Source: an uncultured Burkholderiales bacterium
GTDB taxonomy: Bacteria > Pseudomonadota > Gammaproteobacteria > Burkholderiales > Burkholderiaceae
Length of the DNA stretch: 5,631 nucleotides
NCBI GenBank assembly: GCA_903845315.1
Contig: CAIMWY010000108.1
Coordinates: 1 to 5,631, forward strand
Reading direction: 5' to 3'
The position numbers were made by a program, and so were the translations under genes. Within the stretch, counting starts at the first letter, position 1, and the number at the start of each line of letters is the position of its first letter. Below the pieces are notes generated by a model, which saw only the letters and a list, made by a program, of their open reading frames with translations, was not told where the DNA came from and ran no database searches. Shown one piece after another: positions 5,245-5,631 of this stretch.

Positions 5245-5631
5245 TCAATGGGCCTCGTCCCAATTGCGTCCCACACCCACTTCCGCCAGCAAGGGCACTT
5301 TGAGTTGCGCCACCTCGGCCATCAGACGCGGCACTTCGGTCTTGAGCCAATCCACCTCGGACTCGGGCACTTCAAACACCAGTTCGTCGTGCACCTGCAT
5401 GATCACTTTGGTCGAACGGTGTTGCGCGTCCAGCACCTGTTGCACCTTGACCATGCTGAGCTTGATCAGGTCGGCCGCCGTACCTTGCATGGGCGCGTTG
5501 ATGGCGGCCCGCTCTGCCCCCGCGCGGCGCGGGCCGTTGGGTGAATTGATCTCGGGCAGGTAGAGGCGGCGGCCGAACACGGTTTCCACATAGCCCCGGC
5601 TCTTGGCCGACAGGCGGGTCTCGTCCATGTA
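5245..5631 (-). CDS. polA: DNA polymerase I, C-terminal end (5' part beyond window)
   Basis: The last 128 residues of DNA polymerase I are present. The frame is open through the right edge, where it starts with Tyr-Met-Asp-Glu-Thr-Arg inside the polymerase domain. Conserved segments, numbered from the edge, are GYVETVFGRRLYLPEI (13-28), AERAAINAPMQGTAADLIK (39-57), the palm motif C MQVHDELVFEVP (78-89) with the catalytic Asp82, and the characteristic end NWDEAH. All match E. coli PolA closely in order and spacing, so this part of the polymerase active site is intact. The enzyme fills gaps, removes primers and takes part in excision repair. The 5'-nuclease and proofreading domains lie outside the window, so their state is unknown. 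The ZIP gene follows by 21 bp. Confidence 0.97.
   Translation of the reverse strand, partial: YMDETRLSAKSRGYVETVFGRRLYLPEINSPNGPRRAGAERAAINAPMQGTAADLIKLSMVKVQQVLDAQHRSTKVIMQVHDELVFEVPESEVDWLKTEVPRLMAEVAQLKVPLLAEVGVGRNWDEAH

Overview
This looks like an ordinary chromosomal segment of a betaproteobacterium, most likely Burkholderiales and probably Comamonadaceae. The assignment rests on protein style (IspA, XseB, the PolA C-terminus, and a Rieske protein that resembles Burkholderiales proteins as I remember them), on moderate-to-high GC, and on the xseB-ispA-(dxs) gene order. It is an inference, not a database result. I see no mobile element, CRISPR array, tRNA or rRNA.

Layout, left to right. 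On the minus strand, xseB (exonuclease VII small subunit) is followed 5 bp later by ispA (farnesyl diphosphate synthase). About 22 bp after that, a ribosome binding site and ATG run off the left edge and are probably the start of dxs. A 166-bp divergent spacer (1214-1379) separates this operon from three plus-strand genes. These encode a Rieske [2Fe-2S]/non-haem iron oxygenase, a ten-helix EamA/DMT-type transporter and a 3-mercaptopyruvate sulfurtransferase (sseA-like). The spacer holds candidate -10 boxes for both directions. The leader of the Rieske gene also carries a terminator-like hairpin and a second small C/G hairpin. The trio converges, across a 58-bp gap with no convincing terminator, on a minus-strand pair: the C-terminal end of polA (cut by the right edge) and, 21 bp after it, a ZIP-family metal transporter with a very histidine-rich loop.

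How the genes fit together: xseB-ispA-dxs is a familiar bacterial housekeeping operon that mixes DNA repair and isoprenoid synthesis. polA and the ZIP gene are probably co-transcribed, but no functional link is evident. The Rieske-transporter-sulfurtransferase trio is the only group that might form a less familiar unit. Spacing supports co-transcription (5 and 37 bp), but the Rieske and transporter substrates cannot be read from the sequence. The most interesting points are the structured Rieske leader, the unusual cluster spacing in the Rieske protein, and the altered metal-site motifs and hexanucleotide repeat in the ZIP gene. I found no clear evidence of a wholly new system.
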